Assembly (NCBI RefSeq): GCF_000496755.2
Contig: NZ_AYKS02000015.1
Coordinates: 1 to 64,000, forward strand
DNA length: 64,000 bases
Direction of reading: 5' to 3'
Source: Serratia sp. DD3
GTDB taxonomy: Bacteria; Pseudomonadota; Gammaproteobacteria; Enterobacterales; Enterobacteriaceae
The position numbers and the translations under genes were made by a program. Shown here in pieces: positions 37,012 through 48,348 of this stretch (positions are counted from its first letter, which is position 1; each line of letters begins with the position of its first letter). The notes under the pieces were generated by a model that did no database searches, was not told where the DNA came from, and saw only the letters and a program-made list of their open reading frames with translations.

Positions 37012-37743
37012 TTAGCCCAGGTCGCCGAAACGTACCTGCAAGGCGGTAATTGCGGTGAGGGCGGTGGTTTCGGTACGTAAAACCCGCGGCCCTAACAGAA
37101 TATCAGTAAATCCATAACCTGCAGTCATGGCAATTTCATCGCTGGATAATCCCCCTTCTGGCCCAATCAGTAACCGCACATGCTTCACCGGTAATGGTAG
37201 TGTATTGATGCTTTGGCTCGCGCGAGGGTGCAGATTCAGTTTGAGGCTATCATCTTGTTCTGCGCACCAGTCTGATAGTGACATGGCGTCACGGATTTCT
37301 GGAATGCGGTTGCGACCACATTGCTCGCAGGCGGCGATGGCAATTTTTTGCCACTGTTGGCGTTTTTTGGCCAAGCGTTCACCAGCAAGCGTAACACCAC
37401 AACGCTCGGAAAACAGCGGGGTGATGAGGTTAACGCCTAGCTCAATAGACTTTTGGATGGTGAACTCCATTTTATCCCCACGGGAGATAACCTGGCCAAG
37501 GTGCAGATTGAGCGGTGATTCACGGTCTTCCCACTGCGCGCCGTGAACCTGAACCAGCAGATTCTTTTTATCGGCCCGGGTGATTTCGGCATCAAATATC
37601 TGGTTGCTGCCGTCGAACAACTGCAATTTTTGCCCAGTGCTCATGCGAAGTACTCGGCCAACATGATTAGTCGCATCCTCGCTCAGAGCGATTTCGCTAT
37701 TAGCGCTCAATGGGGCAGGATGGTAAATGCGAGGTATACGCAT
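37012..37743 (-). CDS. rsmE: 16S rRNA m3U1498 methyltransferase
   Basis: 243 residues. N-terminal PUA-like part and C-terminal SPOUT domain with [12 protein letters not shown] and [11 protein letters not shown]. Matches E. coli RsmE throughout. Confidence 0.96.
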   Translation of the reverse strand: MRIPRIYHPAPLSANSEIALSEDATNHVGRVLRMSTGQKLQLFDGSNQIFDAEITRADKKNLLVQVHGAQWEDRESPLNLHLGQVISRGDKMEFTIQKSIELGVNLITPLFSERCGVTLAGERLAKKRQQWQKIAIAACEQCGRNRIPEIRDAMSLSDWCAEQDDSLKLNLHPRASQSINTLPLPVKHVRLLIGPEGGLSSDEIAMTAGYGFTDILLGPRVLRTETTALTAITALQVRFGDLG

Positions 37744-37841
37744 AATGGTTCTCAGATCCTGGCTTGATGAAAGTGCGCTGTTTTCAGGCAGCGCGAACGT
37801 ATTTACGCATTAAAGTACTATAGTAGGTCAGCAATAGTAGG

Positions 37842-38540
37842 TCAGTCTTTTCGTTGCTGACAAGCCTGTTGAATATACGGGTTATTATTGCCTTGTACGA
37901 GGGCGATACGCGCTTCTCTTTGGCATTCCCAGAGGCTGACGGGGTACTGACGGTCCCAAGCGTCAAACAGTTGGGTTTGCTGCCGTGAAAGTTGCAGGTG
38001 ATAACGGTCACGCATATAGAAGTAAGTACGGGCAATGGCACCGCGCGCACGGGCTGGCGGCTCTGCCTGTTTATTTTTGAAATCGACTTTCATTGGGCAT
38101 TGGCCGTATTGACCTTCCCCACCATTCCATTGGCTGAACATAAAATTATTGCGGTCACCATTCACTTCGCCGATGGCGGGTTGCAGGTTATGCAGGTCAG
38201 TTTCCATTTGGCGATAAACGGGGTCTTTATCGCAGTTCTTGCGGCCACCGTTTTGCCAGCATTGCAATTGGTGGCCAAACTGCCAGGCCGGGACCACATG
38301 TTCCCATTCAATGCGCTCAGCACGCTGAGTATTTTTACGCACCTGATAACCGCAACTGGTGAGGTCAGGAATACCCTGTTTTCCCTGCCAATGGATCTGA
38401 CAGCCACAGTAGAAGCTACCTGGGGCATCTTGATTGATTTTAGCTGCGGCGGCTTTGGCTTGGGTGAAGTTATTAATACCTTGTGCCAAGGCGCTGCTGG
38501 AGAGGGCTAAGGCCACTATAAATAAAATTTTGCGAGGCAT
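37842..38540 (-). CDS. endA: Endonuclease I
   Basis: 232 residues with a signal peptide ([15 protein letters not shown]) so the enzyme is periplasmic. The beta-beta-alpha-metal site is [15 protein letters not shown] with downstream [11 protein letters not shown]. Several cysteines form disulfides. Non-specific DNase. Confidence 0.96.
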   Translation of the reverse strand: MPRKILFIVALALSSSALAQGINNFTQAKAAAAKINQDAPGSFYCGCQIHWQGKQGIPDLTSCGYQVRKNTQRAERIEWEHVVPAWQFGHQLQCWQNGGRKNCDKDPVYRQMETDLHNLQPAIGEVNGDRNNFMFSQWNGGEGQYGQCPMKVDFKNKQAEPPARARGAIARTYFYMRDRYHLQLSRQQTQLFDAWDRQYPVSLWECQREARIALVQGNNNPYIQQACQQRKD

Positions 38541-38691
38541 ATTCCAAAACTGTTTGAAATGGCAAAGTAGGCAGGGTAGTCGAAGTTATCGGCAGTAGCA
38601 AATGGTGATATACCCGTCGTGAATCAAACGGCGGGATGTGAGTAGAAACTTATATGCGTTTGCGGGTGAATTTGTACACGCTTACTGGTTG

Positions 38692-39192
38692 TCAGCCTGA
38701 AAATAACAGTTTTTCACCACATTGGCGGCAACGGTACTCGCTCTCGCTACGCATCACTCGGTTATGGCGGCGCAGCGTCAACTGATGCTGCTGGCAAGCG
38801 CAGCGATAAGGAAAGGTTTTGCTCTGTACCGAGCTGACTTCAAATCGGTGGGTGCGGCGGGCGGAAACCAGTAGCACTTGCTCCATCATCCAGCGCCATT
38901 CTCGACCATGGGGTGCAACGCGGCCAAAATGGCGGAACACCAGCAAATGGGCCAACTCATGGGGGACGACCTCATCAATAAACGGCTGTTGGTTTTCCAG
39001 CAATAACACCGGGTTGAGGCGGATTTCCCAGCTTTGTAACCAGGCGGTACCCGCGCTGGTGCCCCGTTGCTGGTAAATGACTTTCGGTTCAGGAAATTCA
39101 ACGGCTAAATGCTGCTGCGCCAATTGTAATTTATCCCGTAGGCAGCGCATCACCGCTTGTTGTAGTGCAATGGGGACTCTTATTCGGTTCAT
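38692..39192 (-). CDS. sprT: SprT family zinc metalloprotease-like protein
   Basis: 166 residues from [20 protein letters not shown]. Zinc motif [16 protein letters not shown] (HExxH form HELAH) and C-terminal zinc-ribbon cysteines ([14 protein letters not shown]). The start at 39192 matches E. coli; the upstream extension is ignored. Confidence 0.95.
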   Translation of the reverse strand: MNRIRVPIALQQAVMRCLRDKLQLAQQHLAVEFPEPKVIYQQRGTSAGTAWLQSWEIRLNPVLLLENQQPFIDEVVPHELAHLLVFRHFGRVAPHGREWRWMMEQVLLVSARRTHRFEVSSVQSKTFPYRCACQQHQLTLRRHNRVMRSESEYRCRQCGEKLLFSG

Positions 39193-39457
39193 TGATGTTA
39201 GCTTAAGTAATGAGGCAATGGCTGGCAAAAGGGGATATGAACGGAGATGATATACCGTAGTAATGGAGATTTCATCAGGTAGGATAAAACACACCGTTAT
39301 TGCTAAGCTACTGAGTTAATCGCGGCTATTTTGCGATTTAGCGCAACGACTGATGGCCTGAAAATACGTAAGGTATAGAGAGTTTTTGACGCAGCGCGCT
39401 CTGAGCATGCAGAGCACGTGTGAATTTAACGCAGCTGATGTTGCAAGTGAGAGATCA

Positions 39458-41104
39458 ATGTCGAATAAACCGTTTTATTACCAAGACCCGTTCCCACTAA
39501 AGGCAGACGATACGGAATATTACCTATTAAGCCGCGATTATGTTTCCATCGATCAGTTTGCTGGTCAGGAGGTGCTTAAGGTTGATCCGCAAGCTTTGAC
39601 GCTGGTTGCTCAGCAGGCTTTTCACGATGCCTCATTTATGCTGCGTACCGGTCATCAACAACAAGTTGCTGATATTCTGCATGACCCAGAAGCCAGCGAG
39701 AATGATAAGTATGTTGCCTTGCAATTTTTGCGCAATTCCGAAATTGCAGCCAAGGGCATTTTGCCTACCTGCCAGGATACCGGCACCGCAATTATTGTAG
39801 GTAAGAAGGGGCAGCGTGTTTGGACCGGTGGTGGCGACGAAGAAGCCTTGTCACGTGGGGTATACAACACGTTTATTACCGATAATCTGCGTTATTCGCA
39901 AAATGCCGCACTGGATATGTATAAAGAGGTCAATACCGGTTGCAATCTGCCGGCGCAGATTGATCTCTATAGTGTGGATGGGGAAGAGTATAAATTCCTG
40001 TGTATTGCCAAAGGTGGCGGTTCAGCCAATAAAACGTATTTGTACCAAGAAACTAAAGCGTTGTTGTCACCAGGCAAGTTGAAAGATTATCTGGTGGATA
40101 AAATGCGTACTCTGGGGACATCGGCGTGCCCACCGTACCATGTGGCTTTTGTTATCGGTGGTACTTCTGCCGAAGCGACACTGAAAACCGTCAAGCTGGC
40201 TTCAACGAAATATTATGATGGCTTGCCAACAGAAGGTAATGAGCACGGTCAGGCGTTCCGCGATGTGGTTCTGGAAGAAGAACTGCTGAAAGAAGCTCAG
40301 AAACTGGGCATCGGGGCGCAGTTTGGGGGTAAATATTTCGCCCATGATGTTCGTGTGGTGCGTTTACCACGTCATGGGGCTTCTTGCCCTGTCGGGATGG
40401 GGGTTTCCTGTTCAGCCGATCGTAATATCAAAGCCAAGATCAACCGTGAAGGTATCTGGCTGGAAAAACTGGAACATAATCCAGGCCGGTTTATTCCGCA
40501 AGAACTGCGTCAGGCGGGGGAAGGTGAGGCCATCAAAGTGGATCTTAACCGCCCAATGGCTGAGATCCTCAAGCAGTTGTCACAATACCCGGTCTCAACT
40601 CGTCTTTCTTTGAGTGGAACTATTATTGTTGGGCGAGATATTGTTCACGCCAAGTTGAAAGAGCGGCTAGATCGTGGTGAAGACTTGCCACAATACATAA
40701 AAGACCACCCGATCTATTATGCAGGCCCGGCCAAAACACCAGCAGGTTATCCTTCGGGTTCTTTGGGGCCAACAACCGCTGGGCGTATGGATTCTTATGT
40801 CGATCAGTTGCAGTCTCATGGGGGCAGTATGATTATGCTGGCCAAGGGGAATCGCAGCCAGCAGGTGACTGATGCTTGTCACAAGCATGGTGGGTTCTAC
40901 TTGGGGAGTATCGGTGGCCCGGCAGCCGTTTTGGCACAGCAGAGTATCAAGAGCCTGGAGTGTGTGGAATATCCTGAGTTGGGTATGGAAGCGCTCTGGA
41001 AAATTGAAGTGGAAGATTTCCCAGCCTTTATTTTGGTGGATGATAAAGGCAACGATTTCTTCCAGCAGGTTCTGTCATCACAATGTACAGCTTGTGTGAA
41101 GTAA
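39458..41104 (+). CDS. fumA: Class I (iron-sulfur) fumarate hydratase
   Basis: 548 residues from [20 protein letters not shown], the length and wording of E. coli FumA/FumB. Cluster ligands include the Cys in [21 protein letters not shown] and the C-terminal swivel domain are present. Converts fumarate and malate in the TCA cycle. It stands next to sprT, outside the E. coli fumA-fumC context. A clear terminator follows. Confidence 0.95.
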   Translation: MSNKPFYYQDPFPLKADDTEYYLLSRDYVSIDQFAGQEVLKVDPQALTLVAQQAFHDASFMLRTGHQQQVADILHDPEASENDKYVALQFLRNSEIAAKGILPTCQDTGTAIIVGKKGQRVWTGGGDEEALSRGVYNTFITDNLRYSQNAALDMYKEVNTGCNLPAQIDLYSVDGEEYKFLCIAKGGGSANKTYLYQETKALLSPGKLKDYLVDKMRTLGTSACPPYHVAFVIGGTSAEATLKTVKLASTKYYDGLPTEGNEHGQAFRDVVLEEELLKEAQKLGIGAQFGGKYFAHDVRVVRLPRHGASCPVGMGVSCSADRNIKAKINREGIWLEKLEHNPGRFIPQELRQAGEGEAIKVDLNRPMAEILKQLSQYPVSTRLSLSGTIIVGRDIVHAKLKERLDRGEDLPQYIKDHPIYYAGPAKTPAGYPSGSLGPTTAGRMDSYVDQLQSHGGSMIMLAKGNRSQQVTDACHKHGGFYLGSIGGPAAVLAQQSIKSLECVEYPELGMEALWKIEVEDFPAFILVDDKGNDFFQQVLSSQCTACVK

Positions 41105-41144
41105 CCCAGCCCGGTTGATTCAAGTTGTAGCCTGACTACCATCG

Positions 41145-41173
41145 AGAGGCCCATTGCTGGGCCTCTTTCTTTC
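41145..41173 (+). terminator. Terminator of fumA
   Basis: AGAGGCCCA (41145-41153) pairs with TGGGCCTCT (41158-41166) around TTGC, followed by a T-rich tract. Confidence 0.9.
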
Positions 41174-41315
41174 TGTGCCACAGTAGCCTAATTCCGCCGT
41201 AGCCGATATTTCTGGAGTCCAGAGTTTGTTAACCCACTCGATGATTAAACGCCTTGAATCATAGGGTATTACAACTATGCTTAATTCATTATTGATGACT
41301 GAAAAGTGATGTCGC

Positions 41316-44300
41316 ATGACGAGGCCACAGCCAGAAGAGGCTACCCGCACAGCCAGAGGTAAGTTCTCTTTCGCCAAAAATCGGTTAATAAAAATTAATC
41401 TACTGCCATTGATGTTATTTATCGTTGGGGTGGCTTTGTCTGCAGTTGGCACTTGGCAGATCTACCGTGAAATAGAAGATCATGCCAAAATTGAGTTTAA
41501 AAATGATGTAGAAAGGGTCTCCGGGGAACTGGTTCGTCGTTTCCTACAAACGGTAAATGGTTTGAATGGTGCGCGCGGAGTTTATGCGACTAATAATCAT
41601 TTAACTCGAGCGCAGTTCCGCGCTTATGTGGCTTCACGTGACTTGCCAGTGGACTTTCCTGGTGTAAGAGGGTTTGGTTTTATTCAACGGGTTGAGCGTA
41701 ATAATCTCGATGAATTTATAAAAGCCGTTAGGGCGGATGGGGCACCTGAATTTACTCTTCGTCAGCTGAATGATAAAAATTACAATGATCTGTATATCAT
41801 CAAATTTCTCGAGCCAGCCAAAGGTAATAAAGGTGCTGAGGGGTTAGATATTGGCTCGGAAGCGGTGAGACGGGCGGCTGCATTATCGGCTATTAATACG
41901 GGGAATGCGACATTAACGGGTGCCGTTAGTCTGGTTCAAGAGAGCCGTAAAATCCCAGGGGTACTATTATATGTTCCGGTTTACGCCACAGGGAGTATGC
42001 CGACTACTCCTGAACAGCGGCAGGAATCACTGGTAGGGTTAGTCTATTCACCAATCGTGATATCAGATCTATTAAATGATATTCCTGAGTTTGTTAATAG
42101 AAGAGTCAATATAGAACTGTTTGATAGTATAAATAATATATCCACACAGAATTTGATTTTTGATGCATCCGCCAATAAAGAGTCTGATTTTATCACTAAA
42201 GAAGCAAAAAAAGATCAGTTTGAGGCTGACGGCGAGTTTGTTGACACCAGCATATTGCATCTTCCTGGCCGCGATATGACACTAAGAGTCAGTCGGTTTG
42301 CAAACTATGAAGATACGACCGAACGTTATGCCTCTTGGTTGTTATTTTTACTCGGCTGTTTGTTAAGTGGCGTGTTGGCACTGTTTCTCCGCCAGCAAAT
42401 TAATGGTCGCTATCGTGCCGAACGCTTGGCTTATAATATGACGGCTGATCTTGAACGGCTGGCCTTGGTGGCTAAAAACACCTCTAACGCAGTGGTTATT
42501 ACTGATATAAACCGCTTGATTGTTTGGGTTAATGAGGGGTTTGAGCGCATTACGGGGTACAGTAAAAGTGAAGTGCTCGGTAAATCACCAGGAGCATTAT
42601 TACAGTGTGCGAACAGTGATAAAAAAGTTTTGGCGCAAATGGGAAACGCTTTATATGCCGGAGAGTCGTTTAAAGGAGAAATCATCAATTGTTCCAAATC
42701 GGGTAAGGAGTACTGGATTGAGCTGGAGATCCAGCCGCGTTACAACGATAAGAATGAAGCCATCGGTTTTATGGCAATTGAATCGGATATCAGTGAACGT
42801 AAAGCCACTTACTTCCGTTTGGAAGCTGCTTTGCGAGAAAACAATGCCTTGCTCAGTACACTTAATTTATATGGTATCGTCTCTTCTGCAGACTGTAATG
42901 GGCAGATTATTGATGTTAATGATGCCTTCTGTAGCATCAGTGGCTATAAGCGCGAAGAGTTGATTGGCAACAATTACCGGATGCTGGAGTCTCATGCGCA
43001 TTCGCTCGAATTCTGGTTATCCATGTGGAGTGATATCTCGAGTGGAATTCCCTGGCGGGGGGTTATTTGCAATAAATCGAAGAGCGGCGAACTCTATTGG
43101 GTCGATACCACTATTGCGCCTTTTAAAAATAGCGCGGGTGAAATTGACCGCTATGTCTCTATTCAGACGGATATTACCGCCAGCAAAAATCAACAAGCCA
43201 GTTTGATTATCGCGCGTAATCAATTAGTCAGGGCGGCAGATGTTGCTGAGTTGGGTGTTTGGTCCTGGAATATTCCTGAAGGTACGCTCTCTTTTGATGA
43301 GCGGATGAATGATATCTATGCATTACCGCTTGAATTACGCCATGGCCCTATTTCACAGGATTATTGGTTTGATTTATTGCACCCTGAAGATCGTCAGGAT
43401 GTCGCATCTGCTTTAAACCAAGCATTAGAAGGTGAAGATGTTTACCGCCAAGACTTTAGGGTGGTTATTGATAATCAAGTACGCTTTATTCAATCCACCG
43501 GTACCGTGGAGCGGGATGAGAATGGGCACCCTGTGTTGATGATGGGTATCAATCGCGATATTACTCAGCAACGTGAGAATGAAAATATACTGCGTGCAGC
43601 CAGGCAGGCAGCAGAAGAGGCCAATAGCGCCAAATCTGCATTCTTAGCGACCATGAGCCATGAACTGCGCACCCCAATGAACGCTATTCTTGGCATGATG
43701 ACACTACTGAGAAAAACCGGGTTAAATACCAAACAGGCAGATTATGCGGTCAAAATTGAAGCAGCGGCACGCTCACTACTGCATCTGCTTAATGACATTC
43801 TAGACTTTTCAAAAGTTGAATCAGGCAAGATGGTATTGGAATGTATTCCATTTAATATTCATGAAATGCTGAGGGATCTGTCGGTTATTTTATCCGGTAA
43901 TTTGAAAGTTAAAAGTGTCGAAGTTTTATTTGATATTGATCCGCAACTACCCACTTTTGTTGAAGGGGATAGCATGCGGTTGCAGCAAGTATTAACCAAT
44001 CTTGGCAGTAATGCGCTGAAATTTACTGAGAAAGGTGAAGTGGTTCTGTTTATCAAGGTGGTGAAGAAAGAGAGTCATTATGTGACGTTGCAGTTTGGGG
44101 TCCGTGATACCGGAATTGGAATTGCTCCTGAGCACCAAGAGAGAATATTCAGCGCATTTACTCAAGCAGAAGCTTCCATCACCCGCCGATTTGGTGGTAC
44201 TGGGCTAGGGTTGGTCATCAGCCAGCGTTTTGTCAGCTTGATGGGGGGAACATTACAGCTGGAAAGCCAGCTCGGGTTTGGTAGCCTGTTCCATTTCACG

Positions 44301-45896
44301 GTGACTCTGCCAATACCTTCTCAGCCGCTTTCAGGGCCGCAAATTTCAGAGTCCTTGGCAAATAAAGTCAATGTCCTGCATCAGCTACGCGTGTTGGTTA
44401 TTGATGATAATTTGACCTCTTGTAATCTGATTAAACGGATGGGGGAGTCACTCAACTGGACAGTTGATGTGGCAACCAGCGGCAATGACGCTTTGCAATT
44501 GATTAATACACAGCGTGAGCAAGGAATGACTTACGGTGCATTATTTATTGACTGGAAAATGCCTGGCTTAGATGGTTGGCAGACCAGTAAAGCCGTGCGT
44601 GAACTGATGTCGAAAGGTAACTCGCCAATGATTGTGATGATTACTGCTCATGGTCGCGAAATGTTGTTAGCACGCAGTGAAGAAGATCAAACATTGATTG
44701 ACGGTTATCTGATTAAACCGATTACTGCCTCGATGTTGCTGGATTCAGTTACTGACGTGTTAAGTCATAATAATCAGTCAGACAATTCAAAGATGGTGCA
44801 GCAGACATCCTCTCATCGATTAGAGGGCATCAGGTTGTTGGTGGTTGAAGATAATTTAAATAATCAGCAAATCGCACGAGAGTTATTGGAGGATGAAGGA
44901 GCTATTGTTCAGATTGCTAATCAAGGGCTAGAAGCCATTGATATACTTCAGGATAACTCGGCTTTATTTGATGTGGTGCTGATGGATTTACAAATGCCGG
45001 TCATGGATGGTTTAACGGCTGCGCGCTATATTCGTGGCACTTTAGGGTTGGCTGATTTACCGATTATCGCCATGACGGCCAATGCGATGACTTCTGACCG
45101 TGATGCTTGTTTAGCCGCAGGGATGAACGATCATATCGGCAAGCCCTTTGAGCTGAATAATTTGATCCGGGTGATTCGCAAGTACAGTAAACGCCCTGAA
45201 TTGGTGCTGGTTGCCAGTGAAAATTACCCTAGTTCACCATTAGGACAGGAATGGAAAAATGTAGCGGCTGCCGCAGGTATTGATTTTACCTCTGCCATTG
45301 ATCGATTAGGTGGCGACATTGAACTTTATCAGAATATGTTGTTGTTGTTTTCCTCCGAATTGGCTGATTTCCCGCAGCAGTTGGATAAATTTGTGGTTCA
45401 GCAGGATTGGCCCGCTTTATCGCGGTTGTTGCACACCCTTAAAGGGTTGGCGGCGCAATTGGGGGCACCTTACTTATCGCAGATGGCCAGTGATGGCGAG
45501 CAATTGTTGAAGAACTCACCAACACTGCCATCAGAAGGGATGGCTAGGTTGTTTGATGAGGTAAAAAATGAAGCACAATCAATACAGATGGCATTGGTAC
45601 AGCTAAGTCAGTTATCACCTGATGATGTACATCAGGCAGCGTCAAAAGAAGAGACAGACACGCATCCTATTCTTTCTGAGTTGAATGCTTTGATAGCCTT
45701 GCTGCAAAATTCAGATATGGCGGCATTAGAGGTGATGCGTAAATTGCAAACGAACTTTGGTCATCATTTTGGTGAACAGTTGCGCCCATTAAGTGATGCA
45801 ATCAATCAGTTAGATTTTACTCTGGCGATTGAAGTAAGCCAGGCATTGTTAAGTGCGCTTTCTATTCAGGGAGAGAGCCATAATGCCAATAAGTAA
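41316..45896 (+). CDS. Large hybrid sensor kinase (CHASE-PAS-PAS-PAS-HisKA-HATPase-REC-REC-HPt)
   Basis: 1526 residues. Transmembrane helix (about 28-47), periplasmic CHASE domain (about 65-340), second helix (about 345-362), three PAS domains (about 380-500, 505-625, 640-755), HisKA with His782 in MSHELRTPMNAI, HATPase (about 885-1005), receiver 1 with Asp1079 in LFIDWKMPGLDG, receiver 2 with Asp1224 in VVLMDLQMPVMDG, and HPt with His1373 in LLHTLKGLAAQLG. All phosphorelay residues are present, so it is a complete BarA/ArcB-like relay with an extra receiver. A 14-bp overlap with the following REC-GGDEF gene shows that they are a pair. The ligand is unknown. Confidence 0.94.
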   Translation: MTRPQPEEATRTARGKFSFAKNRLIKINLLPLMLFIVGVALSAVGTWQIYREIEDHAKIEFKNDVERVSGELVRRFLQTVNGLNGARGVYATNNHLTRAQFRAYVASRDLPVDFPGVRGFGFIQRVERNNLDEFIKAVRADGAPEFTLRQLNDKNYNDLYIIKFLEPAKGNKGAEGLDIGSEAVRRAAALSAINTGNATLTGAVSLVQESRKIPGVLLYVPVYATGSMPTTPEQRQESLVGLVYSPIVISDLLNDIPEFVNRRVNIELFDSINNISTQNLIFDASANKESDFITKEAKKDQFEADGEFVDTSILHLPGRDMTLRVSRFANYEDTTERYASWLLFLLGCLLSGVLALFLRQQINGRYRAERLAYNMTADLERLALVAKNTSNAVVITDINRLIVWVNEGFERITGYSKSEVLGKSPGALLQCANSDKKVLAQMGNALYAGESFKGEIINCSKSGKEYWIELEIQPRYNDKNEAIGFMAIESDISERKATYFRLEAALRENNALLSTLNLYGIVSSADCNGQIIDVNDAFCSISGYKREELIGNNYRMLESHAHSLEFWLSMWSDISSGIPWRGVICNKSKSGELYWVDTTIAPFKNSAGEIDRYVSIQTDITASKNQQASLIIARNQLVRAADVAELGVWSWNIPEGTLSFDERMNDIYALPLELRHGPISQDYWFDLLHPEDRQDVASALNQALEGEDVYRQDFRVVIDNQVRFIQSTGTVERDENGHPVLMMGINRDITQQRENENILRAARQAAEEANSAKSAFLATMSHELRTPMNAILGMMTLLRKTGLNTKQADYAVKIEAAARSLLHLLNDILDFSKVESGKMVLECIPFNIHEMLRDLSVILSGNLKVKSVEVLFDIDPQLPTFVEGDSMRLQQVLTNLGSNALKFTEKGEVVLFIKVVKKESHYVTLQFGVRDTGIGIAPEHQERIFSAFTQAEASITRRFGGTGLGLVISQRFVSLMGGTLQLESQLGFGSLFHFTVTLPIPSQPLSGPQISESLANKVNVLHQLRVLVIDDNLTSCNLIKRMGESLNWTVDVATSGNDALQLINTQREQGMTYGALFIDWKMPGLDGWQTSKAVRELMSKGNSPMIVMITAHGREMLLARSEEDQTLIDGYLIKPITASMLLDSVTDVLSHNNQSDNSKMVQQTSSHRLEGIRLLVVEDNLNNQQIARELLEDEGAIVQIANQGLEAIDILQDNSALFDVVLMDLQMPVMDGLTAARYIRGTLGLADLPIIAMTANAMTSDRDACLAAGMNDHIGKPFELNNLIRVIRKYSKRPELVLVASENYPSSPLGQEWKNVAAAAGIDFTSAIDRLGGDIELYQNMLLLFSSELADFPQQLDKFVVQQDWPALSRLLHTLKGLAAQLGAPYLSQMASDGEQLLKNSPTLPSEGMARLFDEVKNEAQSIQMALVQLSQLSPDDVHQAASKEETDTHPILSELNALIALLQNSDMAALEVMRKLQTNFGHHFGEQLRPLSDAINQLDFTLAIEVSQALLSALSIQGESHNANK

Positions 45897-46842
45897 TCTA
45901 CCTGAGTTGGATTCAACACTGTTTTTTCCACAACAGGGAACGGCGAAGCTGCTGATTGTGGATGATCACCCGATCAATATTCAGATGCTATATCAAGTGT
46001 TTTCCGCCGATCATCAAGTTTATATGGCGACGAATGGTAAGCAGGCTCTGGAGGTCTGTTTAAAGCAGCAGCCAGATTTGATTTTGCTGGATATTGAAAT
46101 GCCTGATATCAGTGGCTATGAGGTGTGTGCACAATTGAAGGCGATGCCTGAAACCAAAGATATTCCGATTATTTTTGTTACCTCCCATAGTAATGAAGAA
46201 ACTGAAACGCGTTGTTTCCAAGAAGGGGCAGCTGATTTTGTCAGTAAGCCGATCAATAGAAATACAGTTAAAGCCAGGGTTCATACCCAGTTGTTATTGC
46301 GGGCACAAGCGAACTTATTGCGACAATTACTTTATTTTGATGAGGTCACCGAGGTTCATAATCGCCGTTACTTTGATGAGCGATTACATCAGGAGTGGCA
46401 GTTTGATAGCCAGGCACCGCTGAGCTTGATTCTTATTGATGTTGATTTTTTTAAAAAATATAACGAATTGTATGGGCACCAGGAGGGAAACATTAGTCTG
46501 CGGCGTATTGCGAAGTCAACGCAGTTGGTTGTTACGCGGCCAAGAGATGTTGTTGCACGTTATGGTGATGAAAACTTTGCCTGTTTACTGCCTAATACCG
46601 AATTTAATCATGCGATGGCGATAGCCGAGAAGATAAGAGCACAAATTATTGCTCTTGAGATCCATCATAGTGATTCGTTTGTATCGCCGTTTGTCAGCGC
46701 TAGTCTGGGCGTCTGTTGCCGAGGAGCCCAGAGCTCAGGGAGCCTTGATGATTTTTTGCACCAGGCAGCAGAACAATTATATAAGGCGAAGAAAAATGGC
46801 AAGAACCAGGTTTGCGGGGCGCTGTTAGGCTCTATCGGTTAA
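45883..46842 (+). CDS. Response regulator with degenerate GGDEF domain
   Basis: 319 residues: receiver (about 15-135, phospho-Asp70 in LILLDIEMPD) and GGDEF domain (about 155-315). The signature reads G228-D-E-N-F in place of GG(D/E)EF, and the substrate motif GHQEGN has Asn for the usual Asp. The inhibitory I-site R219-P-R-D222 is intact, five residues ahead. It is therefore more likely a c-di-GMP receptor, or very weak cyclase, than an active enzyme. It is translationally coupled to the hybrid kinase, whose HPt should phosphorylate it. The last codons lie in a TCGGTTAA triplet repeat. Confidence 0.92.
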   Translation: MPISNLPELDSTLFFPQQGTAKLLIVDDHPINIQMLYQVFSADHQVYMATNGKQALEVCLKQQPDLILLDIEMPDISGYEVCAQLKAMPETKDIPIIFVTSHSNEETETRCFQEGAADFVSKPINRNTVKARVHTQLLLRAQANLLRQLLYFDEVTEVHNRRYFDERLHQEWQFDSQAPLSLILIDVDFFKKYNELYGHQEGNISLRRIAKSTQLVVTRPRDVVARYGDENFACLLPNTEFNHAMAIAEKIRAQIIALEIHHSDSFVSPFVSASLGVCCRGAQSSGSLDDFLHQAAEQLYKAKKNGKNQVCGALLGSIG

Positions 46843-46860
46843 TCGGTTAATCGGTTAATT
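46837..46860. repeat. Three tandem 8-bp repeats TCGGTTAA over the stop codon
   Basis: TCGGTTAA is repeated three times directly; the first TAA is the stop of the REC-GGDEF gene. Copy-number slippage would not change the protein. Confidence 0.75.
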
Positions 46861-46969
46861 GATTTGTTGGTAATTGCATTATTCAGAAAGGCTTAAAGCG
46901 CTATAGCCAGCCCCTCTGTGATTTGATTAATGTGTCTTACTCAAACCGCAGGGGGGGCTGGCCGATGAA

Positions 46970-48331
46970 TCAGTTTACTGATTGTTGAGTTTTTTGTTTA
47001 ATCGCATAGCCGATACCGAGAATGGCAACCCACACTGGAATTAACAGAACGGAAATCCGAATGCCAGGTGTTAGGTACATAATCACCAGAATACCCGCCA
47101 GAAATGCCAGGCACAGATAGTTACTGAACGGATACCAGAACGCCTTGAACTTCGGTTGTACCCCTTCACGCATTTTAGCGGCACGGAATTTCAGGTGTGC
47201 CAGGCTGATCATCGCCCAGTTGATCACCAGCGCAGAGACCACCAGTGCCATCAATAGCTCAAAGGCACGGCCAGGAATCAGGTAGTTGATCAATACACAG
47301 AACCCGGTTGCCACGGCAGAGAAACCAATGGCAATCACTGGCACGCCACGGCCATCGACCTTCATTAGGGCTTTCGGGCCATTACCTTGTTTCGCCAGAC
47401 CGTACAACATGCGGCTGTTGCAGTAAACACAACTGTTATAGACCGATAGTGCGGCAGTGAGTACCACGATATTGAGTACCGTTGCCACCATATTGCTGTT
47501 TAATGCATGGAAGATCAGGACAAATGGGCTACCACCTTCAACCACTTTACCCCACGGATAGAGTGACAGCAGAATGGTCAGGGAGCCGATATAAAAAATC
47601 AGGATACGGTAAATGACCTGGTTAGTGGCTTTGGGAATGCTTTTTTCCGGGTTATCAGCTTCAGCTGCGGTAATCCCCACCAGTTCCAACCCACCGAATG
47701 AGAACATGATCACCGCGATAGCCATCACTAATCCCATAACACCGTTCGGGAAAAATCCCCCTTGAGCCCAAAGATTGGTCACTGTGGCTTCTGGTCCACC
47801 CTGGCCGCTGAGCAACAAATAAGAGCCAAAGGCGATCATACCGATAATGGCGACCACTTTGATGATGGCAAACCAGAATTCCATCTCTCCATAGACCTTC
47901 ACATTGGACAGGTTGATGGCATTGATGACCAGAAAGAACACGGCGGCCGAAACCCAGGTTGGGATCTCTGGCCACCAGTATTGTACATAGATACCCACAG
48001 CCGTCAGTTCCGCCATGGCAACCAGCACATATAACACCCAATAATTCCAGCCAGAGGAGAAACCTGCGAACCCCCCCCAGTATTTATACGCAAAGTGACT
48101 AAAAGAACCAGCGACCGGCTCTTCAACGACCATTTCACCTAATTGACGCATGATCAGGAACGCAATAAAACCGCCAATGGCATAACCCAGAATGACTGAT
48201 GGGCCAGCCATTTTTATGGTTTGGGCGATACCCAGAAACAAACCGGTACCGATTGCCCCGCCTAACGCAATAAGCTGAATATGGCGGTTTTTCAGGCCGC
48301 GTTTCAGCTGGTCGTGTTGTTGACCACTCAT
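46970..48331 (-). CDS. aroP: Aromatic amino acid permease AroP
   Basis: 453 residues, about 12 transmembrane helices, APC family. Opens MSGQQHDQLKRGLKNRHIQL and matches E. coli AroP through motifs such as IALGGAIGTGLFLG and GITAAEADNPEKSIPKATNQ. It imports Phe, Tyr and Trp by proton symport. The start at 48331 has AGAGGA upstream. It is divergent from pdhR, as in E. coli, and has two TyrR boxes in front. Confidence 0.95.
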   Translation of the reverse strand: MSGQQHDQLKRGLKNRHIQLIALGGAIGTGLFLGIAQTIKMAGPSVILGYAIGGFIAFLIMRQLGEMVVEEPVAGSFSHFAYKYWGGFAGFSSGWNYWVLYVLVAMAELTAVGIYVQYWWPEIPTWVSAAVFFLVINAINLSNVKVYGEMEFWFAIIKVVAIIGMIAFGSYLLLSGQGGPEATVTNLWAQGGFFPNGVMGLVMAIAVIMFSFGGLELVGITAAEADNPEKSIPKATNQVIYRILIFYIGSLTILLSLYPWGKVVEGGSPFVLIFHALNSNMVATVLNIVVLTAALSVYNSCVYCNSRMLYGLAKQGNGPKALMKVDGRGVPVIAIGFSAVATGFCVLINYLIPGRAFELLMALVVSALVINWAMISLAHLKFRAAKMREGVQPKFKAFWYPFSNYLCLAFLAGILVIMYLTPGIRISVLLIPVWVAILGIGYAIKQKTQQSVN

Positions 48332-48348
48332 TAAAAGAATCCTCTGTT

